DNA from: Phycisphaerales bacterium
GTDB lineage: Bacteria; Planctomycetota; Phycisphaerae; Phycisphaerales; SM1A02
NCBI GenBank assembly: GCA_030748455.1
Contig: JASMLY010000085.1
Location: forward strand, 1 to 51,842
Reading direction: 5' to 3'
Length of the DNA: 51,842 bases
Shown here: positions 10,377-18,926 of the stretch, piece after piece
Position numbering within the stretch: the first letter of the stretch is position 1
Layout of the letters: each line of letters begins with the position of its first letter
Position numbers and translations under genes: made by a program
The notes under the pieces: generated by a model
Databases searched by the model: none
Seen by the model: the letters and a program-made list of their open reading frames with translations, nothing else
Told to the model about the DNA's origin: nothing

Positions 10377-11756
10377 TTATTCGACTGAGGCGGTCTCCTC
10401 AACTGTCTTTCCAAGCGCTTCGATAACCGTTTCCTTGAGTTTTTCATCCATACCAGGTGCGAAACCAGAGTGGATCTCTACAATGTTCCCATCTGTTCCG
10501 ATGACGGCTGTTGTTGGGATACCAGAAATTTGGTAATTCTCGGTAAGTTTTTTATCAGAACTTCCCATCAAAACTTTTGTAGTGTATTTGTTCTGCGCCC
10601 AAAACTTTTTCACTTTTTCATCTTGCCCTTCTTCCCACACGTTGACGGCAAAGACTTGAACTTTGAGGCCCTCAGCCTGTGCCCAATTGTCAAATGCATT
10701 CAAACTTGGCAAACCTTTCTTACAAGGTCCACACCATGTTGCCCAGAAGTCAAGCACGACGACCTGTCCTTTGAGTGATGAAAGTGTCACATCGCCAGAT
10801 CCATCCATCCGAGCGAGCGTAAAGTCAGGTGCTGTAGAACCAACCAATTTTGAAGCAGGTTCGCCGCCCTCTTCAGACCCTGGCATTTCAGGCATATTCG
10901 CCATAAACATTTCTTCAAGGGAATTATATTCTTTACGATCACCAACTTCGAATGTAATTGGAGATTCAATTTCTGCAAATGATGTTTCTGCAAGAATGGG
11001 GATTTCAATTTCCGGCATCCCAGGCTGCGACATGTAAGAGATGACACTTGAAACAACGTTGTCAGCATTCACTGTCACTTCAGTTCGGCCTGCTGGCCCT
11101 GTAAAGGTCATGACCTGCGTTGTAACGCCATCTGCTTCGTTCGTTTCTACACTTGTGAGTTGCATTTGAGGAAATCCAAAGAGATTGAATCCTTCAAGCC
11201 ACGCATCAAATGAATCATTTTCACGTAACAAAAGACTCCATGCGGGTACGCCGCCACCACCTTCGGTGATGACTTCTAACCCAGCAGTAAAACTATCTGG
11301 AGATTCTTTTACGACGTAGCCTCCATCAATCTCACTGAGAGTTGCGTAGACGTTTCCATCCACCCATGTGAATGTCACTTGGTCAGCTGCATCGATTACA
11401 CCTGCATTCGCTCCAAGGAGAACAGTCACTGTCATTGACTCTGGTTCTCCCATGGGATTAGGAAGGGTGATCGTCAGGGTTTCGGTGATTGCAGGAGCAT
11501 CTCTGTATGCTTCATGCATTTTTTCTAACAGTGCCTTCGCTTTCTTAGTCACTGCTTCTTGCTCTTCAGGAGTGAGGGTATTCCCTGCATCTGCATGTGC
11601 GTGTGTGTGCGTGGTTCCATCCGCATGGGTGTGCCCACCTGCGTGATCAGGATGTTCGGGATGATCGCTTGGGTGCTCGGGGTGATCTGGATGATCTTGC
11701 GCGAAAGCGATTGTGTTGAGTGTCGCCAACGCGGCGAGCGTTATTACTTTTACCAT
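10377..11756 (-). CDS. Secreted TlpA-like thioredoxin with His-rich N-terminus
   Basis: An exported thiol-disulfide protein of 459 residues. A signal peptide (MVKVITLAALATLNTIAFA) is followed by a His/Asp/Pro-rich stretch of about 40 residues (repeats of HPEHPDH, then HTHADG, HTHAHADAG), likely to bind metal ions. The middle (about 50-290) is a mostly beta domain that I cannot name, perhaps an outer-membrane-lipoprotein-sorting-like fold (SPITFEVGDRKEYNSL). The C-terminal TlpA domain has APDFTL, the redox motif WCGPC (about 341) and cis-Pro GIPTT. The start is the ATG at 11756, because GGAG lies 6 nt upstream; a TTG four codons earlier is less likely. A single-gene unit with its own terminator. 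Confidence 0.85.
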   Translation of the reverse strand: MVKVITLAALATLNTIAFAQDHPDHPEHPSDHPEHPDHAGGHTHADGTTHTHAHADAGNTLTPEEQEAVTKKAKALLEKMHEAYRDAPAITETLTITLPNPMGEPESMTVTVLLGANAGVIDAADQVTFTWVDGNVYATLSEIDGGYVVKESPDSFTAGLEVITEGGGGVPAWSLLLRENDSFDAWLEGFNLFGFPQMQLTSVETNEADGVTTQVMTFTGPAGRTEVTVNADNVVSSVISYMSQPGMPEIEIPILAETSFAEIESPITFEVGDRKEYNSLEEMFMANMPEMPGSEEGGEPASKLVGSTAPDFTLARMDGSGDVTLSSLKGQVVVLDFWATWCGPCKKGLPSLNAFDNWAQAEGLKVQVFAVNVWEEGQDEKVKKFWAQNKYTTKVLMGSSDKKLTENYQISGIPTTAVIGTDGNIVEIHSGFAPGMDEKLKETVIEALGKTVEETASVE

Positions 11757-11825
11757 GTGTTTCTCCAATTTGTAGGAAATGTGTACGTTTTCAAGTAGTG
11801 AATGGAACAGGATAACAGAGATTGC

Positions 11826-12302
11826 TTACTCTTGACCTTGCTTGAGTTGATTCAAGTGTTCCGCTGCTGTGAAGCCTGTTTCTGGGTGGATCACATCTGG
11901 TTCAATTGCTGCAAGTGGCTCCAATACGAACGCTCTATTTTGGAGTTCAAGGTGAGGAATTCGAAGCGCTACCTCATCGACGATCTCACTGCCGAAGAGC
12001 ACGATATCAAGATCAATTGTTCGTGGACCCCATCTCCTTGTGCGAACTCTGCCCAACTTTTGTTCGATTTGAAGGCATACCTCGAGTAACTCACATGGCG
12101 TTAATGTTGTCTTGATACGAATAACTCCATTGAGAAAGTTTGCTTGTGCAATTGGTCCAACGGGTTCTGTTTCTATCCATTCACTTTGTTTTTGTATTGT
12201 AATACACGCATGTTCATTGAAGGCACAGACGGCTTGATCCAAGTTCTGCGCTCTGTCGCCTACATTACTCCCCAATGCAATAAACACACCATCAGTCTGC
12301 AT
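11826..12302 (-). CDS. folK: 6-hydroxymethyl-dihydropterin pyrophosphokinase
   Basis: Transfers pyrophosphate from ATP to hydroxymethyl-dihydropterin in folate synthesis. The 158-residue protein shows FIALGSNVGDR at the start, ETEPVGPIAQANFLNGV, and the signature RWGPRTIDLDIVLFG with metal-binding Asp residues, then HPETGF near the end. The ATG lies inside the last codons of cinA (11-bp overlap), making it the last gene of pyrF - binding protein - cinA - folK. Confidence 0.95.
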   Translation of the reverse strand: MQTDGVFIALGSNVGDRAQNLDQAVCAFNEHACITIQKQSEWIETEPVGPIAQANFLNGVIRIKTTLTPCELLEVCLQIEQKLGRVRTRRWGPRTIDLDIVLFGSEIVDEVALRIPHLELQNRAFVLEPLAAIEPDVIHPETGFTAAEHLNQLKQGQE

Positions 12303-13563
12303 GGATCACAGATCCTTGTTGTGAACACAATGCATGTTCTTCTACAGCAAGTAGCTGAAATCGAAGCATTTGCAGCGCAGTATTCGATGCTCGCAATCTG
12401 ATTTCGTTGCGACTACCAGCAAAACAAAAACGCCGAACCGTCACATTCCCTTGGATGTTGCAACCAATAAAAACTGTGCCTACAGGCTTCTCTACCGAGC
12501 CGCCAGTTGGACCTGCTATTCCAGTTGTACTCAGTGCAACATCTGAGCCACTGACGATCGCTGCGCCTCGCGCCATCGAAGCAGCGACTTGCCAAGAAAC
12601 TGCACCATGTTCTTCCAGAATCGATCTCGGTACTTCCAATTGGTTCTGCTTGAGCTCGTTCGTATATGTCACCCATCCACCTTGGAGCCAAGCGCTTGAT
12701 CCCTCCACTTCTGCAAGACGACTACTGAGTAAACCAGCAGTGCACGACTCTGCTGTAGCAATACGGTATTGCTGACGTAAGAGTTCCCTGCCAACCTCTT
12801 TCGCAAGTGTTGTTTCTCCTACTCCATACATAAACGGTGCCCACCTTTTGGAAATTTCAACAACAGCCTCATCAACAACTGCAGGATGTTCACTTGAAAC
12901 ACGTGCAGTGATTGCGTCAGCATGCATCAATACAGAAACGACGGGATCAACACATTTCATGAGATCTGCGATGCGTTCTCCCGCAAGTGACTCGGGCAAA
13001 CCCCACGCATGCAGTTCACGCATTGTCCGAGGTGTACAACACGTGAGTCTGCGTTGCAGTTCCTCAATCAATCCATAAAACATCGGCTGCATTTCTGCGG
13101 GAGGACCAGGCAAGCAAACAACTGTGCACTGATTGATCGTTCCAAGCAAACCGGGAGCAGTGCCATGGTTGTTTTGAATCCAGTTTGCTGAGGGTGGGCG
13201 AAATGCTTGAGAGCGGTTTTCCATCGGCATTACTGCGTTTCTCGTTGCAAACCAAGATTCAATCGATGCAAGTGCGTTGGAATCTTCAATGAGTGATTCG
13301 TTCAAACTCAAAGCGAAGGCTTCGCGAGTTCGATCATCCTCTGTTGGACCAAGCCCTCCTGTAATGAGCAAGAGTGCATGATCTTTACTCAGCGAATGTA
13401 CGGCTTCTGCGACTGCATCCACGTCATCAGGCAAACTGATTCTCTTCGCTGTTGGGATTCCTCTTGCGATGAGTTCCCTCGATAACCATGGACCATTTGT
13501 ATCGAATCGATCACCAAGAATCAACTCATCTCCGATTGTCAAGATAGCCGCACGTGAACTCAC
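12292..13563 (-). CDS. cinA: CinA-like protein, NMN deamidase type
   Basis: 423 residues in two domains. The N-terminal molybdopterin-binding-like domain (ILTIGDELILGDRFDTNGPWLS, LLITGGLGPTEDDRTREAF) is followed by the C-terminal CinA domain (about 260-410; ATAESCTAGLLSSRLAEVEG, GIAGPTGGSVEKPVGTVFIG). The latter domain deamidates nicotinamide mononucleotide to recycle pyridine nucleotides in characterised members. The GTG start overlaps the stop of the binding-protein gene (GTGA). Length and architecture are standard. Confidence 0.93.
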   Translation of the reverse strand: MSSRAAILTIGDELILGDRFDTNGPWLSRELIARGIPTAKRISLPDDVDAVAEAVHSLSKDHALLLITGGLGPTEDDRTREAFALSLNESLIEDSNALASIESWFATRNAVMPMENRSQAFRPPSANWIQNNHGTAPGLLGTINQCTVVCLPGPPAEMQPMFYGLIEELQRRLTCCTPRTMRELHAWGLPESLAGERIADLMKCVDPVVSVLMHADAITARVSSEHPAVVDEAVVEISKRWAPFMYGVGETTLAKEVGRELLRQQYRIATAESCTAGLLSSRLAEVEGSSAWLQGGWVTYTNELKQNQLEVPRSILEEHGAVSWQVAASMARGAAIVSGSDVALSTTGIAGPTGGSVEKPVGTVFIGCNIQGNVTVRRFCFAGSRNEIRLRASNTALQMLRFQLLAVEEHALCSQQGSVIHAD

Positions 13564-15107
13564 TCTTGTCTCTCTGCGAGAATACCATCGTATTGCTCGG
13601 AAAAAAAGGTAGCACCAATCCTCCGAAGCGCCTCGGAGCCATGATCTTCAGAATGCCACAATTCTGCGTCAACCCACTGGTCCCGAAGCCATCCGTATTT
13701 CAACGTTGTACGATCTTCAGGTGTATTGAGGGGAAGAAATTCGCCCTCAGGTGTAGGGAACAGTGGCATCTTGTCAAAGGCGGTAAGCATCGAAGCAAGT
13801 TCTACGTCCTCGACATCTGCCGCTGTCACAATTCCTTCAGTCATGGGGTAGGCTGGGTGCGAGACAATTGCTTTCCATGCATGAATGAGTTCTTCATGGT
13901 GATCCATCGCCATACCAGAAAATATTGGGGCAATAAATGCACGCATATTGCGATCGGGAAACGGGGAAGGTCCTGCAGTTGTATATGGATTCACTTGATC
14001 GACCATTCTTGCAAGGTATTTGTCATACATCTCTCGGCGAATCGGCATCCTGCGCAATTCCCACAAATGGGGGCCCAAACCATCCTCATGTGAATCAGTC
14101 ACACGGAACTGCCAAAGCGCTTGTGCCTCTTCCGTCATACAGAAGGCTATAAATCTCTTTGCTATTTCTTCATTTGGTGCATTTCTCAACAACGAAATTG
14201 GGTCAGGGTCGATCATCGTGGCACCTGGAGGATCAATGTACCCAACACGATCACCTCCACCTCGATTTTTTATTGCTTGGGATTGGTACCTTCCATAAAA
14301 ATCGATGCACACTCCCATGGCTGCATCTCCTTGGCTCACATCTGCAGGTGGCTTCAAACTGCTTGCAGAAAAATATCTGGAATTTGCAGCAGCTCTTCGC
14401 AAAACTTGCCAACCACGCTCCCATCCCAAGTATTTGAGAATGGCTTCAAACGCTGTGGTAACAGATCCCGACTGTGCTGGATTCACAAGCGCTAGTGTTC
14501 CAAGCAACTTGGGGTTGGCAAGTGATTCCCAACCCGTAGGCGGGTCGACACCGAGGGTTTGCAGAACATCATTGTTGTAGACGATCCCAAATCCTGAAAG
14601 AGCAAGACCATACCAGTGCCCATCTGGGTCATACAGTGTGACATCTCCAAGAGTATTTTCTTGGTAGATCGCATCAAGAAGTTGTTGATCAATTCCTGCT
14701 GGCACGCTGATCGTTGTTGTACATCGCTCTCCATCTCGAAATCCTTCGAGCTCTTTCTTCAAAACGGTGTGTTCATATGACCCACCTCCAAACACGAGGT
14801 CTGCATCACCACCGGGTTCGTCCCCTGATTCGAGTGCATGTTTGAATTGGGATTGCAACATACGACGAATCTCACTTGTACCTCCTGGGACTGACCACAC
14901 AACTTCTGCATTCTCATCGTAGGTTGATGTGTGCCACCTTGAAAAAGCCAAACCAAACTCTTCACGAATCTGTTCATTGTGGGGAGAGATAATGATGACC
15001 TTACGAGCATCCGATGCAGGAGTTACTTGATCACTTCGAAAGAAAAGAGGAACCCCAAACAAGATAAGTAAGCAAAAACCTATAACGATTGCAGGTGTCT
15101 TATTCAT
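13560..15107 (-). CDS. Periplasmic substrate-binding protein, iron/ABC type
   Basis: A 515-residue extracytoplasmic binding protein. An N-terminal hydrophobic helix (residues 4-22) anchors or exports it. The rest resembles ABC-transporter binding proteins of the iron(III)/2-aminoethylphosphonate group: VIISPHNEQIREEFGLAFSRW at the N-lobe, then ADLVFGGG, WYGLALSGFGIVYNND, GWESLANPKLLGTLALVNPAQSG and AIKNRGGGDRVGYIDPPGA. It is longer than typical 330-350 residue members, with about 150 extra C-terminal residues. No permease or ATPase gene is nearby. The ATG at 15107 overlaps the pyrF stop (ATGA); a longer frame to 15242 would only repeat pyrF coding. Ligand unknown. Confidence 0.82.
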   Translation of the reverse strand: MNKTPAIVIGFCLLILFGVPLFFRSDQVTPASDARKVIIISPHNEQIREEFGLAFSRWHTSTYDENAEVVWSVPGGTSEIRRMLQSQFKHALESGDEPGGDADLVFGGGSYEHTVLKKELEGFRDGERCTTTISVPAGIDQQLLDAIYQENTLGDVTLYDPDGHWYGLALSGFGIVYNNDVLQTLGVDPPTGWESLANPKLLGTLALVNPAQSGSVTTAFEAILKYLGWERGWQVLRRAAANSRYFSASSLKPPADVSQGDAAMGVCIDFYGRYQSQAIKNRGGGDRVGYIDPPGATMIDPDPISLLRNAPNEEIAKRFIAFCMTEEAQALWQFRVTDSHEDGLGPHLWELRRMPIRREMYDKYLARMVDQVNPYTTAGPSPFPDRNMRAFIAPIFSGMAMDHHEELIHAWKAIVSHPAYPMTEGIVTAADVEDVELASMLTAFDKMPLFPTPEGEFLPLNTPEDRTTLKYGWLRDQWVDAELWHSEDHGSEALRRIGATFFSEQYDGILAERQE

Positions 15108-15958
15108 GAAACCCCTACTTGCAAGTCTGCTGCAAGTTGTTTCGCAGCATTTGCGATATCCGTTTGCCAATCTGTTGTTTCTTTTGGGTAGAGCACACTC
15201 CGACTTGCAGGCACAATCGCGCCATGACCATCTGCAAAACATGGAATGACATCTTGTGGGGTTGCTCCCTGTGCGCCTATGCCTGGCATAAGAAAGATTT
15301 GGTGAGGCATCCGCTTACGTAATGCAATCGCTTCATCTGGTTTTGTCGCTCCAACAACTACACCAAGAGAACTCCAGCCCGAATCGCCAATATAGGCTTC
15401 TCCTTCTTCCTTGAGAAGATCTGCAATTGACTCTGCAACTGTTCTTCCATCTTGTACATGTTGCTTTTGAACAGCATCTCCACTTGGATTGGACGTACGC
15501 ACGAGACAAAAAACGCCCAAACCCGTTTCTAAAAATGGTGCAATACTGTCCATACCAAGATAGGGGTTTACAGTAATCCAATCACAGGGTCCATCGATCG
15601 TTGCAGAAGCGGCATAATGCTGCGCAGTAATCCCGATGTCGCCTCTCTTGGCATCAAGAATGATCACAAGTCCAACTTGTGCTGCGTGCTCGCGCAACTT
15701 CCCAAGCAGTGCGACACCTTTGGCCCCGTACCGCTCAAAGCATGCGGATTGGAACTTTACCGCGACGGCTGTTCCTGCAACTGCATCGATCACCCCACTC
15801 GAAAACGCTTGGATCGCATCAAGTTCGTGCAAATGTCTCAATTGTGAAGGTACTTTCGATGCGACGGGATCAATTCCGACGCAAAGAGGCGATCCGAGGG
15901 CATCAATCTTGCGGCAAAGCAAATCTGCACGATGTTCATTGCAATCCATTGCGTGCAT
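15104..15958 (-). CDS. pyrF: Orotidine 5'-phosphate decarboxylase
   Basis: Decarboxylates OMP to UMP, the last step of UMP synthesis. The protein belongs to the longer PyrF subgroup (about 270-300 residues): LCVGIDPVASKVP, KFQSACFERYG, the active-site DAKRGDIG (Asp-x-Lys-x-x-Asp), WITVNPYLG and the phosphate-binding end MPGIGAQGATPQD. Several in-frame ATGs exist (16009, 15961, 15958, 15949). I choose 15958 because it leaves room for the divergent DUF971 gene and a GATTCT hexamer lies 6 nt upstream. It is first in an operon with a binding protein, cinA and folK. Confidence 0.94.
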   Translation of the reverse strand: MHAMDCNEHRADLLCRKIDALGSPLCVGIDPVASKVPSQLRHLHELDAIQAFSSGVIDAVAGTAVAVKFQSACFERYGAKGVALLGKLREHAAQVGLVIILDAKRGDIGITAQHYAASATIDGPCDWITVNPYLGMDSIAPFLETGLGVFCLVRTSNPSGDAVQKQHVQDGRTVAESIADLLKEEGEAYIGDSGWSSLGVVVGATKPDEAIALRKRMPHQIFLMPGIGAQGATPQDVIPCFADGHGAIVPASRSVLYPKETTDWQTDIANAAKQLAADLQVGVS

Positions 15959-15963
15959 CATAG

Positions 15964-15970
15964 TAGAATC
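15964..15970. promoter_or_regulatory. Overlapping divergent -10 elements, pyrF/DUF971
   Basis: Plus strand TAGAAT at 15964-15969 lies exactly 7 nt before the GTG at 15977. Minus strand GATTCT at 15970-15965 lies 6 nt before the ATG at 15958. The two hexamers occupy the same 7 bp. Confidence 0.45.
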
Positions 15971-15976
15971 ACCAGT

Positions 15977-16294
15977 GTGACTCACCCCCCCACCCATATC
16001 GATGTGCAACGAACAAAGGGGCTCCGCCTTGTCTGGGAAGATGGAGAGGAATCCTTCTTTCCGATGACGTACCTCAGAAAAATGTCCCCATCTGCAGATG
16101 CCAAAGCTCTTCGCGACGAACTCGACACAAACCCACTTGCAATTCTGCCTTCAAGTGCGACGGAACCACTGACAGCACGCAGTGTAGAGCTCGTTGGAAA
16201 CTACGCGATTCGTATTTCGTTTTCTGATGGGCACAACGCTGGTATTTACTCTTGGGAATATCTCAGATCACTCCCTGAGGTTTCTGATGAGTAA
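15977..16294 (+). CDS. DUF971 / GBBH-like N-terminal domain protein
   Basis: A 105-residue protein of the DUF971 family: HIDVQRTKGLRLVWEDGEESFFPMTYLRKMSPSADA, then SVELVGNYAIRISFSDGHNAGIYSWEYLRSL. The domain is related to the N-terminal part of gamma-butyrobetaine hydroxylase and is often fused or linked to iron-sulfur carrier proteins, but free-standing members have no settled role. A longer frame opens at 15932; the GTG at 15977 removes the overlap with pyrF and sits 7 nt after a TAGAAT box. It overlaps the next gene by 8 bp. Confidence 0.85.
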   Translation: MTHPPTHIDVQRTKGLRLVWEDGEESFFPMTYLRKMSPSADAKALRDELDTNPLAILPSSATEPLTARSVELVGNYAIRISFSDGHNAGIYSWEYLRSLPEVSDE

Positions 16295-17309
16295 AATTGC
16301 ACTTCTCACTTCACAAGATCGCATTGACCAAGAACATGGCATGTTGAATCGCCTTGCAGTCGGGCTCATGAACGATGGCGATCAAGTCATGAGAGTTATT
16401 CCACCCTATACAACTGACATTCCCCCCGAGTACGAACAAAGCGTTTCACTGATTCCGAAACTACACATCCCTTTTACAGTTCCCTATCTGCACCGTAAAG
16501 AACAGATTCGTACGCTCACCGATGTGCTTTCTAGAGAAAAAGTCACAACACTTGTTTGCTTTGGAACCGAAGCAAAAAAACTAGGCAGCGTAGCCGCTCC
16601 CCAACTTGAGGCCTCTCTCATTTGCGAAGTACTTTCGATGCGAGAAGCATCGAAAGTTAAAAAGAGCGCGCCAGTGACAAGATGGTTCGGGGCTACACCT
16701 TCATTAGAACGGACAATACGTGATCGTGTCGGTGAAGATCGAGCTGCATTCGTTCCACTTGGTGTAGCACCTGCGCCTCCACCAGCTGAGCAGTTCAATC
16801 CCGAAACCAAGTTTGCCGTAGTTCTGCATGCGAGTGACTGTCCAAAATCAACATTTCAAATACTTGATGCAATCAAAGAAATTCCTGAAATTCACCTCCT
16901 CCTCGAACTTGGCGGCAAGAAAGACCACAAAATTTGGTCTGCGATTGCTCAAACCAATTTGCTTGCACGAACAACGTGCTTGAAGGATGTTGCAGCACTC
17001 CGCCCGTTGATTCTTCAAGCTGACCTCATCCTCTTGCCATCCCACCTCATGCCAGTTCGTACCATTCTCTTAGAAGCGATGGAGCGAAATGTCCCTGTCA
17101 TCGCACCTACAATTCCTGGTTTCGACTTCCTTGTTGAGGGTGAGACGTACATCTCAGTGAAAGGATCTTGGGAAGAACCCCTGCGACGCGTTCTATCAGA
17201 TCAAGAACTTGCGAACCGAATCGGGGAATCCGCAACATCCCTCATTGCAAGCAATTACAGCTCAGCGGCTCAAATCGCTGCTTTGCAAGCTGCAGTTACC
17301 CTATTTTAA
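16287..17309 (+). CDS. Glycosyltransferase, GT4-like
   Basis: A 340-residue GT-B fold glycosyltransferase. The N-terminal half starts MSKIALLTSQDRIDQEHGMLNRLAVGLMNDGD, a sugar-acceptor domain opening with a Gly-Met-x-Arg region. The C-terminal half has the donor-site pattern ADLILLPSHLMPVRTILLEAMERNVPVIAPTIPGFDFLVEGET, including the EAM..N.PVIA..IPG motif of family 4. Substrates are unknown; lipid or surface glycan synthesis is likely. The ATG at 16287 overlaps the end of DUF971. A strong terminator follows. Confidence 0.85.
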   Translation: MSKIALLTSQDRIDQEHGMLNRLAVGLMNDGDQVMRVIPPYTTDIPPEYEQSVSLIPKLHIPFTVPYLHRKEQIRTLTDVLSREKVTTLVCFGTEAKKLGSVAAPQLEASLICEVLSMREASKVKKSAPVTRWFGATPSLERTIRDRVGEDRAAFVPLGVAPAPPPAEQFNPETKFAVVLHASDCPKSTFQILDAIKEIPEIHLLLELGGKKDHKIWSAIAQTNLLARTTCLKDVAALRPLILQADLILLPSHLMPVRTILLEAMERNVPVIAPTIPGFDFLVEGETYISVKGSWEEPLRRVLSDQELANRIGESATSLIASNYSSAAQIAALQAAVTLF

Positions 17310-17364
17310 CTTTTCAAGCGATCCGACCCCTTAGGTCGACCTTAGAAGCATCTTTCTCCCCTCC

Positions 17365-17408
17365 GCCTCGCCGGTCAAGCTATCGCTTTGATCGGCGGGG
17401 CATTTTTT
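17365..17408 (+). terminator. Intrinsic terminator after the glycosyltransferase
   Basis: 14-bp stem with two G-U pairs (17365-17378 with 17388-17401), 9-base loop, then A and six T (17403-17408). Confidence 0.88.
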
Positions 17409-17426
17409 CTGAGAAAAAGAACCTCG

Positions 17427-18590
17427 CTATGTTCTTGCAGAGAGAAGAGATTTGAGAATTGAGAGCCCTCGCTCAAGCCGATCTTCTTGCACTGCATAGC
17501 TGATGCGAAAGTGCGTGTCCCGATTCGAAAAAACATTCCCTTGGATGACAAGTACATCCTTCGCTATGGCCTGCTCGATAAACTCTGTTCCGGTGAGACG
17601 CAGTGATTCGGGTATCTTCGGGAAAGCGTAAAATGCACCGTTGGGAATGGTGAGCTCTGTCACGTCTTGCAGCATCTCAACAACCATGTCTCGTCTTGCT
17701 GTGAACCGCGCAATCATCTGCTTCAGTTCTACATTCGGTGCTGTAACTGCTGCTTTTTGAAAAGGTGCTGGAGCACACACAAACGTTTGTTGCTGCAATT
17801 TTGACATTTCATCAATCAAACGAGCCGGACCAACGGCATACCCGAGTCGCCATCCGGTACAACCGTACGTTTTTGAATACCCACGAATGATGAGTGCATC
17901 CTGTGAATATGAAGCAGGACTTGCATGTTGCGTAGGGGGAAAGATAAACTCATCATAGATTTCATCTGCAATCAACAAGATGTTTCGTTCTTTGCAAAGT
18001 TGAACGATTGCCTTGACTTCGTCTGCAGGCAACACTGCTCCTGTTGGATTCCCAGGAGAGTTCAGAAGAACAGCTTTTGTCTTTGAAGTAATCAATGGTT
18101 CGATACGCGCTGCAGTCATGCGGAAATCAGGATATGTGTCGCACAACACCGCCCTCGCCTCTGCAATTCTTGCGAGCGTTGGGTAGATCACAAAATAGGG
18201 ATCTGGAACTATGACCTCATCACCAGGTGAGAGAATTGCCAAGAATACGAGCGTAAGCGCGCCTGCCGTCCCTGAAGTCACCATAGTTTTTGTGGTGGAG
18301 TCCTCCCCAAATGACCAAGAGAACTCTGCTGCAAACTGCTGCTCTATCGTTTGGCAAAGATCTGGATCACCGTTGGTTTGTGTGTAGCCATTGGAATCCC
18401 CTTTGATTGCATCGATCGCCGCTGCTTTCATCGCATCTGGCACTGGAAAATCTGGCTGCCCAATTGACAAATTTATCGGGTCAACGCAAGAAGCTGCGAG
18501 TGCCCATGCTCGGCGAATCCCAGAAGTTTCTATATCACACACTCGAGAAGCGAGTAGCCGTTCAATGTCGAGCGACGATGTCACAATCAC
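17427..18590 (-). CDS. Class I/II PLP-dependent aminotransferase
   Basis: A 387-residue fold-type I aminotransferase, aspartate aminotransferase-like. Readable marks: NLSIGQPDFPVPDAM at the substrate entrance, GYTQTNGDPDL, the PLP phosphate-site TSGTAGAL, LLNSPGNPTGAV (Asn for the ring), IADEIYDEFIF (Asp for the pyridine N), and the Schiff-base Lys in RGYSKTYGCTGWRLGY. The amino donor cannot be fixed. The GTG start overlaps the stop of the small basic protein gene (GTGA at 18590-18587), so both share an mRNA. Confidence 0.92.
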   Translation of the reverse strand: MIVTSSLDIERLLASRVCDIETSGIRRAWALAASCVDPINLSIGQPDFPVPDAMKAAAIDAIKGDSNGYTQTNGDPDLCQTIEQQFAAEFSWSFGEDSTTKTMVTSGTAGALTLVFLAILSPGDEVIVPDPYFVIYPTLARIAEARAVLCDTYPDFRMTAARIEPLITSKTKAVLLNSPGNPTGAVLPADEVKAIVQLCKERNILLIADEIYDEFIFPPTQHASPASYSQDALIIRGYSKTYGCTGWRLGYAVGPARLIDEMSKLQQQTFVCAPAPFQKAAVTAPNVELKQMIARFTARRDMVVEMLQDVTELTIPNGAFYAFPKIPESLRLTGTEFIEQAIAKDVLVIQGNVFSNRDTHFRISYAVQEDRLERGLSILKSLLSART

Positions 18591-18823
18591 TCAGCAGATG
18601 CTTCAGTAGTTTCTTCACTTTCACCTTCAGCCGCATCATCCTTCTTCTTGCTAGCAATTTTGAGCTTACGGCTCCCTACTTTGGGAAGTCCAATTGGAGA
18701 GCTATTCTCTGTATCGAATTTTTCTTCATTCGCAAGTTTTTCGATTCGTTCAGCTCGATTAAGTACATTGCGATGCTGGTTAAGGCCAGCTGGTTTTGTT
18801 TTAAGACTTCGATGTAAACTCAT
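18587..18823 (-). CDS. Small basic protein of the PVC group
   Basis: A 78-residue basic protein. The first about 55 residues, MSLHRSLKTKPAGLNQHRNVL then NRAERIEKLANEEKF and IGLPKVGSRKLK, match the small basic protein family found in Planctomycetes, Verrucomicrobia and Chlamydiae, which has been suggested to act at the ribosome or on nucleic acid. The last 20 residues are an acidic extension (DDAAEGESEETTEASAE) that I would not expect in the family. A TAGGAA Shine-Dalgarno-like sequence and an unusual phased repeat lie upstream. It is one of the best lineage markers in the window. Confidence 0.85.
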   Translation of the reverse strand: MSLHRSLKTKPAGLNQHRNVLNRAERIEKLANEEKFDTENSSPIGLPKVGSRKLKIASKKKDDAAEGESEETTEASAE

Positions 18824-18840
18824 TATTCCAATTCCTAACT

Positions 18841-18880
18841 ATTTATACTCGTTATACTCGTATACACTCGTACTTACTCG
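18841..18880 (-). repeat. Four phased ACTCG units upstream of the small basic protein gene
   Basis: ACTCG occurs at 18847, 18856, 18866 and 18876, spaced 9, 10 and 10 bp, with TATA-like sequence between. Read on the minus strand the units are CGAGTAAGTA, CGAGTGTATA, CGAGTATAA and CGAGTATAAA. They lie about 24-57 bp upstream of the ATG at 18823, over the expected promoter core. Confidence 0.7.
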
Positions 18881-18926
18881 AACGTACGCATTGTACGCAG
18901 TACAACTCATGACTCCTACTCACTGT

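Noticed and set aside
15108..15242. Longer N-terminus of the binding protein
   Set aside because: It would be coded inside pyrF and hides the signal/anchor helix; the ATG at 15107 overlaps the pyrF stop in the usual operon fashion.
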